DNA of 6,077 nt from Fidelibacterota bacterium (GCA_016937825.1 JAFGVT010000186.1:1-6077); one strand, 5' to 3'. Shown: positions 1-5,802, counted from the stretch's first letter. The notes: generated by a model from the letters alone, not told the origin. Numbers and translations: made by a program.

Positions 1-176
1 AAGGTCAGAACGGAGGTCTCGGCCGCCACGATCGATACCATGACCGCCCACCAGGGAAGCTTGTTCCCGCCGCTGAAATAGTCTTTCATGTTCTTCACGC
101 TTTTTCCCAGGACGGAACCGGCGACGAAAACACCGGTCATAAATGCCGCAATAATGGCGATGTCTATCCAATGCAT
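1..176 (-). CDS. Sodium:solute symporter (SSS family), N-terminal fragment
   Basis: This is the first 58 codons of a gene that continues beyond the left edge. The start ATG lies at 176-174, preceded by an AAAGGGA Shine-Dalgarno-like stretch about 5 nt upstream. The translated start has one hydrophobic helix (residues about 4-22, WIDIAIIAAFMTGVFVAG). It is followed by KDYFSGGNKLPWWAVMVSIV (31-50) and then AAETSVLT. The pattern of Asp-Tyr-Phe, Gly-Gly, Leu-Pro-Trp-Trp and then a Ser/Val-rich helix with a Glu-Thr/Ser pair is the classical N-terminus of inner-membrane SSS symporters, which couple Na+ entry to uptake of sugars, amino acids, carboxylates or similar solutes. The substrate cannot be told from this fragment. 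The gene lies behind the terminator of the outer-membrane protein gene, so it probably has its own start of transcription or depends on read-through. The family call is confident; the substrate is unknown. Confidence 0.85.
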   Translation of the reverse strand, partial: MHWIDIAIIAAFMTGVFVAGSVLGKSVKNMKDYFSGGNKLPWWAVMVSIVAAETSVLT

Positions 177-202
177 GAATTTCCCTTTCTTGCTTATATA
201 TT

Positions 203-238
203 AAAAAAAAGCCCGCCCCGATCTTCTTCGGGACGGGC
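203..238 (-). terminator. Rho-independent terminator of the outer-membrane protein gene
   Basis: Read on the minus strand, GCCCGTCCCG (238-229) pairs with CGGGGCGGGC (220-211) through ten base pairs, one of them G-U, around an 8-nt loop. Eight T residues follow directly (210-203). It begins about 30 nt downstream of the stop codon of the 269-1900 gene. This is a textbook intrinsic terminator and separates that gene from the symporter gene further left. Confidence 0.95.
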
Positions 239-268
239 AAATATACAACAGATGCGGTTTTAATGAAA

Positions 269-1900
269 TTAAAAACTGAATCCGGTTTCAACATTCATGA
301 TCGTAACCCCTTCCGTTTTGGGTTCGATCACTTCATCGCCGTTCATATCGCGGTAGGTGCGCATGTAGTTATAGACGATGCTCACGCCGCCGCCCAGGTC
401 CATCCCGATGCGCGCGCCCATCAGCGTGCGTTCGGAGGGATGTTTGAAGTCAAAGGGCTTGGGGTCGTTGTTCCGGTGATAATAGGCGGTGATCTCGGAT
501 ACGAGCGGGATCGCGCCGTGCGGGACCGACGCTTCAGCCTGGAAGGTCTGCAGGACATCGCCCAGGCCCGATACCATGTTCATGTAGTTGAAATCAAGCG
601 TAAAGAAATTGATGATATTTATCCCTACAGAACCGAAGAAACCCTGTGATTTCGGCAAATTCATGGCCAGTAATTGATCGTATTTCGTTTTCGCGATGAA
701 GCGCATGTCCTCATCCTGAACAAAATACACGCGGTTCAGGTCGTAGTTCTTGTCAAAGAACCCGTACTGAAAATTCTCCTGAGCCCAACGGTATTCCAAT
801 CTGGCATTCAGAAAATTGCTAACCGTGATGCCGATACCGACGGGAGACGTTCCGATGAACACATCGTCTTTCGTCAGATCGAGCAGCTGGGTATTCCCGT
901 CAAGGTAACCCAGGATCGCACCGACCGAATAGATCTCGAGCGAGAAGCCGCTGCTTCTGAAGATCGGGATCGTAATGTCGAGACTTGCCGAAAAGACGGA
1001 CGGATGCTGCACCATCAGGGTGTCGATCGTCGGGATCCGGATCGTCTGAATGCTGTCGATATTTTCATATCCGTCATACGAGGGGAACATCGGGGCGATG
1101 TAGGTATCCAATATTTCCTGCGTCAATCCTTCTACCCAGGTATATTCCCATAAATTGTCTCCGTCGTCATCAACGTCTGCGGCATCCGCGATGCCGTCGC
1201 CGTCGGTATCGACATGAAAGTCAGCGTTGTTCGGGAACATATCCATCAGGTCGGCAAAGCCGTCGCCGTCGACGTCCTCTTCAAAGGCGTTGAAAGGGTT
1301 CAGGTCCGCAACCGCGCTGAGTCCGATCTCGAGGAAACCTCCCACGGCAAAGCGTCCGCCCAGAAGTCCCGGCATGGAACTTACGCCGCTCAATTCGGTC
1401 CAGTCGGCAATAAAACCGTAGAACCCGATGGCCAGTCCGCGCTCCTCTTTCTTTTTATTGTTGAAGCCGAACTCGGTTCCGAAACGCTTTTTAACCGGAT
1501 ACTCGAGCATGTTGGTGTACCGGTCGATCGAGATACCGTTGACGAAGGTAATGTCATCCAGGCCGCCGATGCGAAAATAGAATGGATCATATTTCGTTGC
1601 CCAGCTGAGGAAGTACAGAGCATTCAGGTAGTCCTCGAAATCATCCCAGTTGTGTTTGCTGATCTTTCCCTCGCTGTTGATGTAGACGGCCAGATCGAGC
1701 CCCATGCTCAGTTTACCGATGGTAAAGGTCGGCCGAAAAGCGATCTGATTGTAAAGTTCTCCATTCAATGTTACGGCACCGACTCCCAGGCCTGTCTGGA
1801 ACATGGAAGAGAGTCCCGTATCATCCCCGTCACCGCCGAACGCGGCCATCGGCAACAGGAAGAACAAAATCGCACATACTAAAATGCTTACTTTTTTCAT
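269..1900 (-). CDS. Secreted outer-membrane beta-barrel-like protein with an Asp-rich calcium-binding-type repeat
   Basis: The 543-residue protein has a clear signal peptide: MKK, a hydrophobic core at 4-20, and probable cleavage after Ala20-Phe21-Gly22. Most of the mature chain shows alternating polar and hydrophobic residues with many aromatics (for example 53-74, 155-195, 306-330, 355-373, 420-440, 494-515), as in transmembrane beta-strands. It ends in Gly-Phe-Ser-Phe, and a terminal Phe is the usual signal for the BAM insertion machinery. In the middle (209-248) lies an Asp/Gly-rich segment with DVDGDGFAD, DTDGDGIAD and DVDDDGDN units, resembling thrombospondin type-3 calcium-binding repeats. 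The start is supported by AAGGAGAG at 1913-1906, 5 nt before the ATG. I do not recognise a named family or cargo; it could be a porin-like channel, an adhesin or a structural barrel. Outer-membrane location is an inference from signal peptide, strand pattern and C-terminus. It has its own likely promoter and a strong terminator, so it seems to be monocistronic. Confidence 0.8.
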   Translation of the reverse strand: MKKVSILVCAILFFLLPMAAFGGDGDDTGLSSMFQTGLGVGAVTLNGELYNQIAFRPTFTIGKLSMGLDLAVYINSEGKISKHNWDDFEDYLNALYFLSWATKYDPFYFRIGGLDDITFVNGISIDRYTNMLEYPVKKRFGTEFGFNNKKKEERGLAIGFYGFIADWTELSGVSSMPGLLGGRFAVGGFLEIGLSAVADLNPFNAFEEDVDGDGFADLMDMFPNNADFHVDTDGDGIADAADVDDDGDNLWEYTWVEGLTQEILDTYIAPMFPSYDGYENIDSIQTIRIPTIDTLMVQHPSVFSASLDITIPIFRSSGFSLEIYSVGAILGYLDGNTQLLDLTKDDVFIGTSPVGIGITVSNFLNARLEYRWAQENFQYGFFDKNYDLNRVYFVQDEDMRFIAKTKYDQLLAMNLPKSQGFFGSVGINIINFFTLDFNYMNMVSGLGDVLQTFQAEASVPHGAIPLVSEITAYYHRNNDPKPFDFKHPSERTLMGARIGMDLGGGVSIVYNYMRTYRDMNGDEVIEPKTEGVTIMNVETGFSF

Positions 1901-1932
1901 CTGATCTCTCCTTATGGGCTTAATTCATATCT

Positions 1933-1960
1933 ATTGTAATATAAACGTGATTTTTCTCAA
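1933..1960 (-). promoter_or_regulatory. Sigma-70-type promoter candidate for the outer-membrane protein gene
   Basis: On the minus strand TTGAGA (1960-1955) and TACAAT (1938-1933) are separated by 16 nt, close to the vegetative -35/-10 consensus (TTGACA, TATAAT). They sit in the AT-rich 80-nt gap between the COG2122 stop codon and the ATG at 1900. The predicted leader is about 25-30 nt and includes the AAGGAGAG ribosome site. No hairpin terminator is visible in this gap, so read-through from the upstream operon is also possible. Confidence 0.55.
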
Positions 1961-1980
1961 ATGTTATCTTTTTCTTTACA

Positions 1981-2724
1981 TCATGAAATAATTTTAAATT
2001 TTCCCCGGATGCCGACGGTGTCGTCCTTGATCACCGCAACATGAAGGATCTCCGCAAGGGCCGAGGCCTCATCGAGCACTTTTTCGATATCCCCCTTGCC
2101 TTGCACCCTGTTGGCAAATGCGGTTGCATACATATCCGCCAGTATAGGGTTCCGGCACGCAACGGAGACCAGGTCGGCCTTTCCGTAGCTGAAGGAGTGG
2201 CCGAAGGTGCCTGAAGAGGCGCAGAGTCCCAGGGGTGAATATTCCGGCGGCACCTCGAGATGGATCTTTCCCGATAACGGGCTTGCACCCGCGGATAAAG
2301 CCACCCGGACCGGGGAGCGGAATTGAAGGTAATCGTCACCTCCGTTCTCGATGACGATCTCGTTGAACCCGAAATGACGGCTGCATGCCTTGCCGAGATA
2401 CGCCGAAAAGGCTCCGGCGATCCCCGCCATGGGGCCGACATCCGCTTTTCGGGAACATGCGGCAAGTTCTTTGATCATCTCCGGCGCATCCTGAGCGCAG
2501 TCAAGCGGGACGCGGGATGCTCCGAATTCGGGATGCCCGGCCAGATACGCTTCAACCGCAGCGCGCAAGGCGCGGCATTGCCGGTCGATAAAATCACGGA
2601 CCGTTTCACTGCATGTGCCGGATTCTTTGTCATAACCGACCCAGATATCCGTTTCACGGAAACGGTAGGTGAACGAGTCGAAACGCCCGCCCATTTTTTG
2701 CCGGTAAGTACGGGGTTCGTACAT
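1981..2724 (-). CDS. UPF0280 / COG2122 family ApbE-like protein, probably linked to homocysteine biosynthesis
   Basis: The 247-residue protein carries the signatures of the UPF0280 (COG2122) family: GPMAGIAGA at 97-105, ENGGD at 126-130 and GLCASSGTFGHSFSYGKAD at 166-184. Its fold is predicted to be like ApbE, the flavin transferase, but no lipoprotein signal or membrane segment is seen, so it should be cytoplasmic. Known context: in methanogens, COG2122 (Methanosarcina MA1715) has been associated genetically with the COG1900 protein in forming homocysteine from aspartate semialdehyde and sulfide; its exact reaction is not settled. Here it starts 2 nt after the stop of the COG1900 gene (TGA, CC, ATG), with no strong Shine-Dalgarno of its own, so translation is probably coupled. 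Length and motifs are normal for the family. The family call is very confident; the pathway role comes from family knowledge and neighbourhood. Confidence 0.9.
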   Translation of the reverse strand: MYEPRTYRQKMGGRFDSFTYRFRETDIWVGYDKESGTCSETVRDFIDRQCRALRAAVEAYLAGHPEFGASRVPLDCAQDAPEMIKELAACSRKADVGPMAGIAGAFSAYLGKACSRHFGFNEIVIENGGDDYLQFRSPVRVALSAGASPLSGKIHLEVPPEYSPLGLCASSGTFGHSFSYGKADLVSVACRNPILADMYATAFANRVQGKGDIEKVLDEASALAEILHVAVIKDDTVGIRGKFKIIS

Positions 2725-2726
2725 GG

Positions 2727-3872
2727 TCAGGTGTCGGTCCGCAAGGTTTTCAGCGTTGTGCCCTCCGGAAATGCCTGAACCGGCTCCGTCAGGAAAAAGT
2801 GTTTGTTCCGGATCTGTTCTTTCAGCAACTCCGCGATGCGCCGCGCCTTTTTCAGGGAGGACAGGGGCGCGGTCGGCGTATCCTTTCCGTTCAGCAGGAT
2901 CTTCCCGCTCCGAAGCTGTTCGTAATTTGCCGTGATCAGGACCGGGTTCCCGGGCAAGCCGTAATCCCGTACGCAGGTATCGATCTGCCGGTTCCGGATG
3001 CAGACCCTGCGTGCCATATCGTCATCCAGGACCGGGATCGGGATGCCGATGCCGATGAACATGCTGACGCCGTATTTTTTATAATATGCCGCTTTGATGA
3101 ATTCGGGGCTCATCTCTTTCATATCGCCGATCACGGCGAGGGTCGCGGACTGCGTGAGCGGAATCCCGTATTCGTTCCGTTCCGAGGCGGTGCGGAACTG
3201 CGTCCCGTACCAGGACACGTAACCCTGCGCGCCGCAGAGGAAGATCCGCGTTCCGATCCCGATCGTGCGCAGGTCGGGGTCATTGAGCAGGGGGCTCAGT
3301 TCACCCGAGGTCGAATAATTCACATTGCCGCACCCGGGCTTCAGAACGCCCATATAGGTATATTTCGTTTTGTCGGTGGAATTTGTGGCGGCGGGATAAT
3401 TCTGATAGGCGTTCCGTGGATTGAAGAGAAACATTTCATTGACCGAGTCGCGGTTGATCGCGGCTTCGATCTCTTTGCGGGGGTAGCAGTCCGTTCCCTT
3501 GCCGGAAGCCTTCAGGCGCACATCCTTCCCCGCGATCAGGTCCTCGATGACATGCGCCCCGCCGTAGCGGGGATCCGTCGCCGATTCCTGCGTCGCCCCG
3601 ATATACGCATCGACCGCCGCAATGCCGCCGTAGGCTTCAACGCCGTTCAGGGTGATATGCTCCATCCGCATCGCGGGAGCGGGATGCCCAAAATTGATGA
3701 AGGCGCCGGAGGAACACATCGGGCCGAAGGTGGCGGTCGTGACCACATCCACGTTTTTGGCAACGGTTTCCGGACCTTCGCTTTCCGCCAATCTGGAAAT
3801 CTCTTCGGCCGTCATGATGACGGCTTCACCGGCGGCGATCTTCTGATTGATCTCTTCGTAGCTTCGCTTCAT
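2727..3872 (-). CDS. COG1900 (DUF39) homocysteine biosynthesis protein
   Basis: With the ATG at 3872 the protein has 381 residues. It shows typical COG1900 motifs: TFGPMCSSGAFINFGHP (about 47-63), GGIAAVDAYIGAT, a YGGAHVIEDLIAG segment, KGTDCYPR (125-132), KPGCGNVNYSTSGELSPLLN and LCGAQGYV. In the family, two conserved cysteines carry persulfide or thiol chemistry; the matching residues here are probably Cys53 and Cys129, and Cys181 and Cys213 also lie in conserved-looking stretches. The known role is sulfur insertion into aspartate semialdehyde to give homocysteine, a route of methanogens and many anaerobic bacteria (Methanosarcina MA1821). No C-terminal CBS pair or ferredoxin domain is fused. 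A longer reading from TTG at 3896 adds 8 residues, but has no ribosome site, whereas AAGGGA (3882-3877) lies just before the ATG. It is first in a two-gene operon with COG2122. Confidence 0.92.
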   Translation of the reverse strand: MKRSYEEINQKIAAGEAVIMTAEEISRLAESEGPETVAKNVDVVTTATFGPMCSSGAFINFGHPAPAMRMEHITLNGVEAYGGIAAVDAYIGATQESATDPRYGGAHVIEDLIAGKDVRLKASGKGTDCYPRKEIEAAINRDSVNEMFLFNPRNAYQNYPAATNSTDKTKYTYMGVLKPGCGNVNYSTSGELSPLLNDPDLRTIGIGTRIFLCGAQGYVSWYGTQFRTASERNEYGIPLTQSATLAVIGDMKEMSPEFIKAAYYKKYGVSMFIGIGIPIPVLDDDMARRVCIRNRQIDTCVRDYGLPGNPVLITANYEQLRSGKILLNGKDTPTAPLSSLKKARRIAELLKEQIRNKHFFLTEPVQAFPEGTTLKTLRTDT

Positions 3873-3876
3873 GGCT

Positions 3877-3882
3877 TCCCTT
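3877..3882 (-). promoter_or_regulatory. Ribosome binding site that decides the COG1900 start
   Basis: AAGGGA on the minus strand ends 4 nt before the ATG at 3872. The upstream TTG at 3896 is preceded only by AT-rich sequence without a Shine-Dalgarno match. The spacing is a little short but this favours the 381-residue form. Confidence 0.65.
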
Positions 3883-3988
3883 GTTACTTGAGGCAATATA
3901 CTAAATTTTTAGCGCGAAAGGTATCATGTTTTGGACAGAAGAACCCCCCGGCAGAGCATTTGATGGGCGGCAGACCGTGAAAACCGGT

Positions 3989-4088
3989 AAAAACACGGCC
4001 AGGACAGGCTTTTGCCTCGGCATTTCTTCCGGTCCCGTCCTGAGAACCGTGACGCGTCGCGGCTTGATTCACCGCGCCCTGTCCAGGG
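3989..4088 (-). promoter_or_regulatory. Structured leader / attenuator candidate upstream of the COG1900-COG2122 operon
   Basis: This region is the core of the roughly 300-nt gap between the divergent COG1900 and epimerase genes. In plus coordinates the seen inverted repeats are: CACGG 3994-3998 with CCGTG 4047-4051; CAGGAC 4000-4005 with GTCCTG 4037-4042; inner hairpin AGGC-TTTT-GCCT 4006-4017; CGG 4018-4020 with CCG 4029-4031; CGCGG 4058-4062 with CCGCG 4072-4076; CCCT 4077-4080 with AGGG 4085-4088. On the minus strand the first nested stem is followed at once by five T residues (3993-3989), like a terminator. GGACAGG at 4002-4008 is also perfectly complementary to CCTGTCC at 4078-4084, which would break that stem. 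The two folds exclude each other, as in an attenuator or riboswitch. No known riboswitch class was recognised. The function and strand are inferences; a repeated palindromic element is an alternative. Confidence 0.4.
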
Positions 4089-4101
4089 GAAAGGAAAAAT
4101 A

Positions 4102-4130
4102 TTGTGCAATCCCGTTTTATCCCTTAAATT
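4102..4130 (+). promoter_or_regulatory. Weak promoter candidate for the epimerase gene
   Basis: TTGTGC at 4102-4107 and TAAATT at 4125-4130 are spaced by 17 nt and could serve as -35 and -10 boxes, but each matches the vegetative consensus only in part. GATAAT at 4144-4149 is a better -10 by itself, but lacks a good -35. The region is AT-rich compared with the genes, which supports a promoter somewhere in 4095-4150. The exact boxes are uncertain. Confidence 0.3.
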
Positions 4131-4178
4131 CGTGCACGTGACCTGATAATCCTAAGCATGATGAAGGTGAGATAAACG

Positions 4179-5216
4179 ATGGACATACGCATTCACGAAT
4201 ACGATCTTCCGCTGAAATACAAATTCGGGATATCCCGCGAGACCCGGACGGTGCAGAAAACGGCTATCGTGGAAGTCCGCGACGCCGGACTTTCCGGTTT
4301 CGGCGAGTGCGTGGCCAATCACAAATATTACAAGTTCACGATCGATATGATCCGGGACGACATTCACGCCGTCGCGGATCTTCTTTCCGGCACGGACCTG
4401 ATTGCCACGCCTCCGGAAAAGGTATGGGAACTGCTGGCGCCCGGTTTGCATCATAACCCCTTTGCCCAATGTGCCCTGGACATGGCCCTGTACGACCTCT
4501 GGGGCAAGAAGCAGCATCGCCGCACCTATGAGCTTTGGGGGCTGGACATCCGGAACAACCCCGTCACCGACTATACGATCGGCATCGACGAGATCGATAT
4601 CATGATCAGAAAGATGAAGGAATTCGACGGCTGGCCGGTCTTTAAGATCAAGCTCGGAACGGACCATGACATGGAGATCATGCGCCAATTGCGGCGGCAT
4701 ACCGGCGCCGCGCTGCGCATCGACGCCAATTGCGCCTGGTCCGCGGATCAGACCATCGAATACTCCCATGCCCTGAAAGAACTCGGAGTCGAATTTATCG
4801 AGCAGCCCATGGACGCCGGCGCGTCCGCCGGGGATATGAAACGGGTGTTCGAAAGATCGGCGCTACCCGTGATCGCGGATGAAAGCTGCATTTCCGAGGA
4901 AGATGTCGACCGCTGCCGGGGATATTTTCACGGTGTAAATATTAAAGTCGTAAAATGCGGCGGCCTGACCCCCGCCCGCCGGATGATCGCACGCGCCCGG
5001 GAACTGGGCATGAAGGTCATGGTCGGCTGCATGACCGAATCGACCGTCGGCATTTCGGGGATCGCGCAGCTGCTTCCCCTGCTGGACTACGTTGACATGG
5101 ACGGCCCCCTTCTGCTGGCAAAGGATATCGCAGAGGGCGTCCGCATCGACCGCGGCGTCGTGCATTACGCCGACACGCCCGGGAACGGCGTCGTCTTAAC
5201 CGGTTTTAAGGAATGA
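4179..5216 (+). CDS. Dipeptide epimerase (L-Ala-D/L-Glu epimerase type), enolase superfamily
   Basis: The 345-residue protein has the full active-site set of the muconate-lactonizing subgroup of the enolase superfamily. KIK at 156-158 supplies one acid/base lysine (Lys158) and Lys259, in IKVVKCGG, the other. Asp182 (DAN), Glu208 (EQP) and Asp234 (ADES) are the Mg2+ ligands. GCMTES (283-288) and the DMD motif (306-308) are typical of dipeptide epimerases, where the DxD pair holds the substrate amino group. The enzyme would invert the alpha-carbon of the C-terminal residue of a dipeptide, classically L-Ala-D-Glu from murein to L-Ala-L-Glu, so that peptidases can use it. Related enzymes act on other dipeptides, so the exact substrate is open. 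No signal peptide is seen, so it is cytoplasmic. AAGGTGA (4164-4170), 8 nt before the ATG, supports the start. The next gene follows after only 14 nt, indicating an operon. Confidence 0.9.
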   Translation: MDIRIHEYDLPLKYKFGISRETRTVQKTAIVEVRDAGLSGFGECVANHKYYKFTIDMIRDDIHAVADLLSGTDLIATPPEKVWELLAPGLHHNPFAQCALDMALYDLWGKKQHRRTYELWGLDIRNNPVTDYTIGIDEIDIMIRKMKEFDGWPVFKIKLGTDHDMEIMRQLRRHTGAALRIDANCAWSADQTIEYSHALKELGVEFIEQPMDAGASAGDMKRVFERSALPVIADESCISEEDVDRCRGYFHGVNIKVVKCGGLTPARRMIARARELGMKVMVGCMTESTVGISGIAQLLPLLDYVDMDGPLLLAKDIAEGVRIDRGVVHYADTPGNGVVLTGFKE

Positions 5217-5218
5217 TT

Positions 5219-5226
5219 GGGGAGGG
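5219..5226 (+). promoter_or_regulatory. Ribosome binding site that decides the start of the small membrane protein
   Basis: GGGGAGGG, containing GGAGG at 5221-5225, lies 5 nt before the ATG at 5231. A frame-matched ATG at 5213 overlaps the epimerase stop (ATGA) but has no ribosome site, and it would place this Shine-Dalgarno inside the coding region. The later ATG is therefore preferred. Confidence 0.75.
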
Positions 5227-5230
5227 TCCT

Positions 5231-5668
5231 ATGAGCGATACTGCTTTGCTGACATGGAAGGTCCAGCTGGCGCGCCGCAATCCCGCACGGGCGATATCCG
5301 TTCTGCTGCTGATCCTGATCTGCACCTATTTCGTGTACTTCACCCTGAATGACATTCTTCTCAGCCTGATCGCCTTCCTTGTTCTCTTCCTGATGGTCAT
5401 CCCCTATTATGTCCCCGTAACCTTTATTCTCACCGACGAAAGCATCATCCGGAAAATGCCCTTCTCCAAACAGGTCCGTTTCTGGAATGAATTCAAGCGC
5501 TACGATGTTGACAGGAATAACATCAAACTGTATACGATGTCCCAATCTTCGCGTCTGGACAACTACCGCTCCCTTTTGCTGATCTGCAGCAAAAACGCAG
5601 AAGACGTGCTGGCGATTGTCAGGGAAAAGATCGATCCCGCCGCGGCCGGGGAGACACCCGGAGTATGA
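5231..5668 (+). CDS. Small two-helix membrane protein with a PH-like cytoplasmic domain
   Basis: The protein has 145 residues from the preferred ATG (151 if the ATG at 5213 is used). After a short basic N-terminus (TWKVQLARRNPARA) come two closely spaced hydrophobic helices at about 21-39 and 42-60. A soluble domain of roughly 75 residues follows, with alternating strand-like segments (TFILTDESIIRKMP, NEFKRYDVDRNNIKLY, RSLLLICS) and a final amphipathic helix (AEDVLAIVREKI). This layout, two membrane spans then a strand-rich domain with a ...W-x-E-F... stretch and a closing helix, resembles small bacterial PH-like membrane proteins. The resemblance is by architecture and is not a firm family call. 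By the positive-inside rule the soluble part should face the cytoplasm. It is probably cotranscribed and translationally coupled with the dipeptide epimerase, but the context does not reveal a function. The acidic, Ala/Gly-rich tail is likely disordered. Confidence 0.8.
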   Translation: MSDTALLTWKVQLARRNPARAISVLLLILICTYFVYFTLNDILLSLIAFLVLFLMVIPYYVPVTFILTDESIIRKMPFSKQVRFWNEFKRYDVDRNNIKLYTMSQSSRLDNYRSLLLICSKNAEDVLAIVREKIDPAAAGETPGV

Positions 5669-5764
5669 TGCGATCAATCACCGTTCATTTTTATATCGTG
5701 ACGCAGAACTTTAAATTGTGCATTGAGGGTTTTTTTTATTATATTTTTCCGATGTAATAACTTA

Positions 5765-5781
5765 TGTCACGTGTATTGCAT
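5765..5781 (+). promoter_or_regulatory. Sigma-54-like promoter motif (-24/-12)
   Basis: TGTCACG-TGTA-TTGCAT lines up with the sigma-54 consensus TGGCACG-N4-TTGCW with exact spacing. The single deviation is T in place of the second G of the -24 GG pair, a normally well conserved base. Transcription would begin near 5791, leaving a leader of about 17 nt that just contains the AAGGGG ribosome site of the 5808 gene. The fit of position and spacing is good, but no activator site or sigma-54 gene is visible in this window. Confidence 0.4.
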
Positions 5782-5794
5782 TATTCTAATGCAA
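5776..5794. repeat. Perfect 8-bp inverted repeat before the last gene
   Basis: TTGCATTA-TTC-TAATGCAA forms an 8-bp perfect palindrome with a 3-nt centre, ending 3 nt before the ribosome binding site. There is no T-run after it on the plus strand, so it is not a plus-strand terminator. It overlaps the -12 part of the sigma-54-like motif and the predicted start of transcription, a natural place for a repressor site. A short hairpin at the 5' end of the transcript is the alternative. Confidence 0.55.
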
Positions 5795-5796
5795 AA

Positions 5797-5802
5797 AAGG
5801 GG
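5797..5802 (+). promoter_or_regulatory. Ribosome binding site deciding the TTG start of the last gene
   Basis: AAGGGG is followed by a 5-nt spacer and TTG at 5808. The nearest in-frame ATG (5835) has AGGAG directly touching it, which is too close for normal initiation. The ATG at 5804 is in a different frame and meets a stop after four codons. Confidence 0.6.

Larger units (their letters stand above)
3897..4178. other. Divergent intergenic region between the COG1900 and epimerase genes
   Basis: No protein gene is supported in these 282 bases; the short open frames overlapping it have no ribosome sites or recognisable products. It contains the structured element described separately (3989-4088), a second short inverted repeat ACCG-N7-CGGT at 3974-3988, and a near-palindrome CTAAATTTTTAG at 3901-3912. 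Toward the epimerase it holds an AT-rich promoter-like stretch (4091-4150) with the palindrome CGTGCACG at 4131-4138. The direct repeat ACCGTGA occurs at 3974-3980 and 4046-4052, which gives CACGG (3994-3998) a second possible pairing partner. Confidence 0.7.

Noticed and set aside
674..1882. Plus-strand open frames opposite the outer-membrane protein gene
   Set aside because: Several overlapping frames without ribosome sites, with Asp/Arg/Val-rich composition. The minus-strand reading has a signal peptide, ribosome site, promoter and terminator.
3873..3896. TTG start at 3896 for the COG1900 protein
   Set aside because: No Shine-Dalgarno precedes it, while AAGGGA precedes the ATG at 3872 and the shorter N-terminus fits family members better.
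2799..3980. Long plus-strand open frame of 393 codons antisense to COG1900
   Set aside because: The minus strand encodes a protein with clear COG1900 motifs. The antisense frame has a low-complexity composition rich in Arg, Asp, Gly and His, no family motif and no ribosome site, so it is a codon-bias shadow.
4000..4042. Possible signal recognition particle RNA, from GGGACCGGAAGAAATGCCGA on the minus strand
   Set aside because: The GGAA tetraloop context looks similar to SRP helix 8, but the bases next to the loop do not pair as required and the conserved AGCA of the symmetric loop is missing.
4058..4078. Resemblance of GCGCGGTGAATCA (minus strand) to the 3' part of a tetrahydrofolate riboswitch
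   Set aside because: Only this short stretch matches. The following CCGCUCC-type closing segment and the 5' partner segments of that riboswitch are absent.
4152..4769. Minus-strand open frame of 205 codons antisense to the dipeptide epimerase
   Set aside because: It mirrors the catalytic region of a well-supported enzyme gene and has no recognisable motif of its own.
5165..5677. Minus-strand open frame of 170 codons over the small membrane protein gene
   Set aside because: The plus strand gives two clean hydrophobic helices, a strong ribosome site and operon spacing. The opposite frame is rich in Gln, Asp and Gly without motifs.
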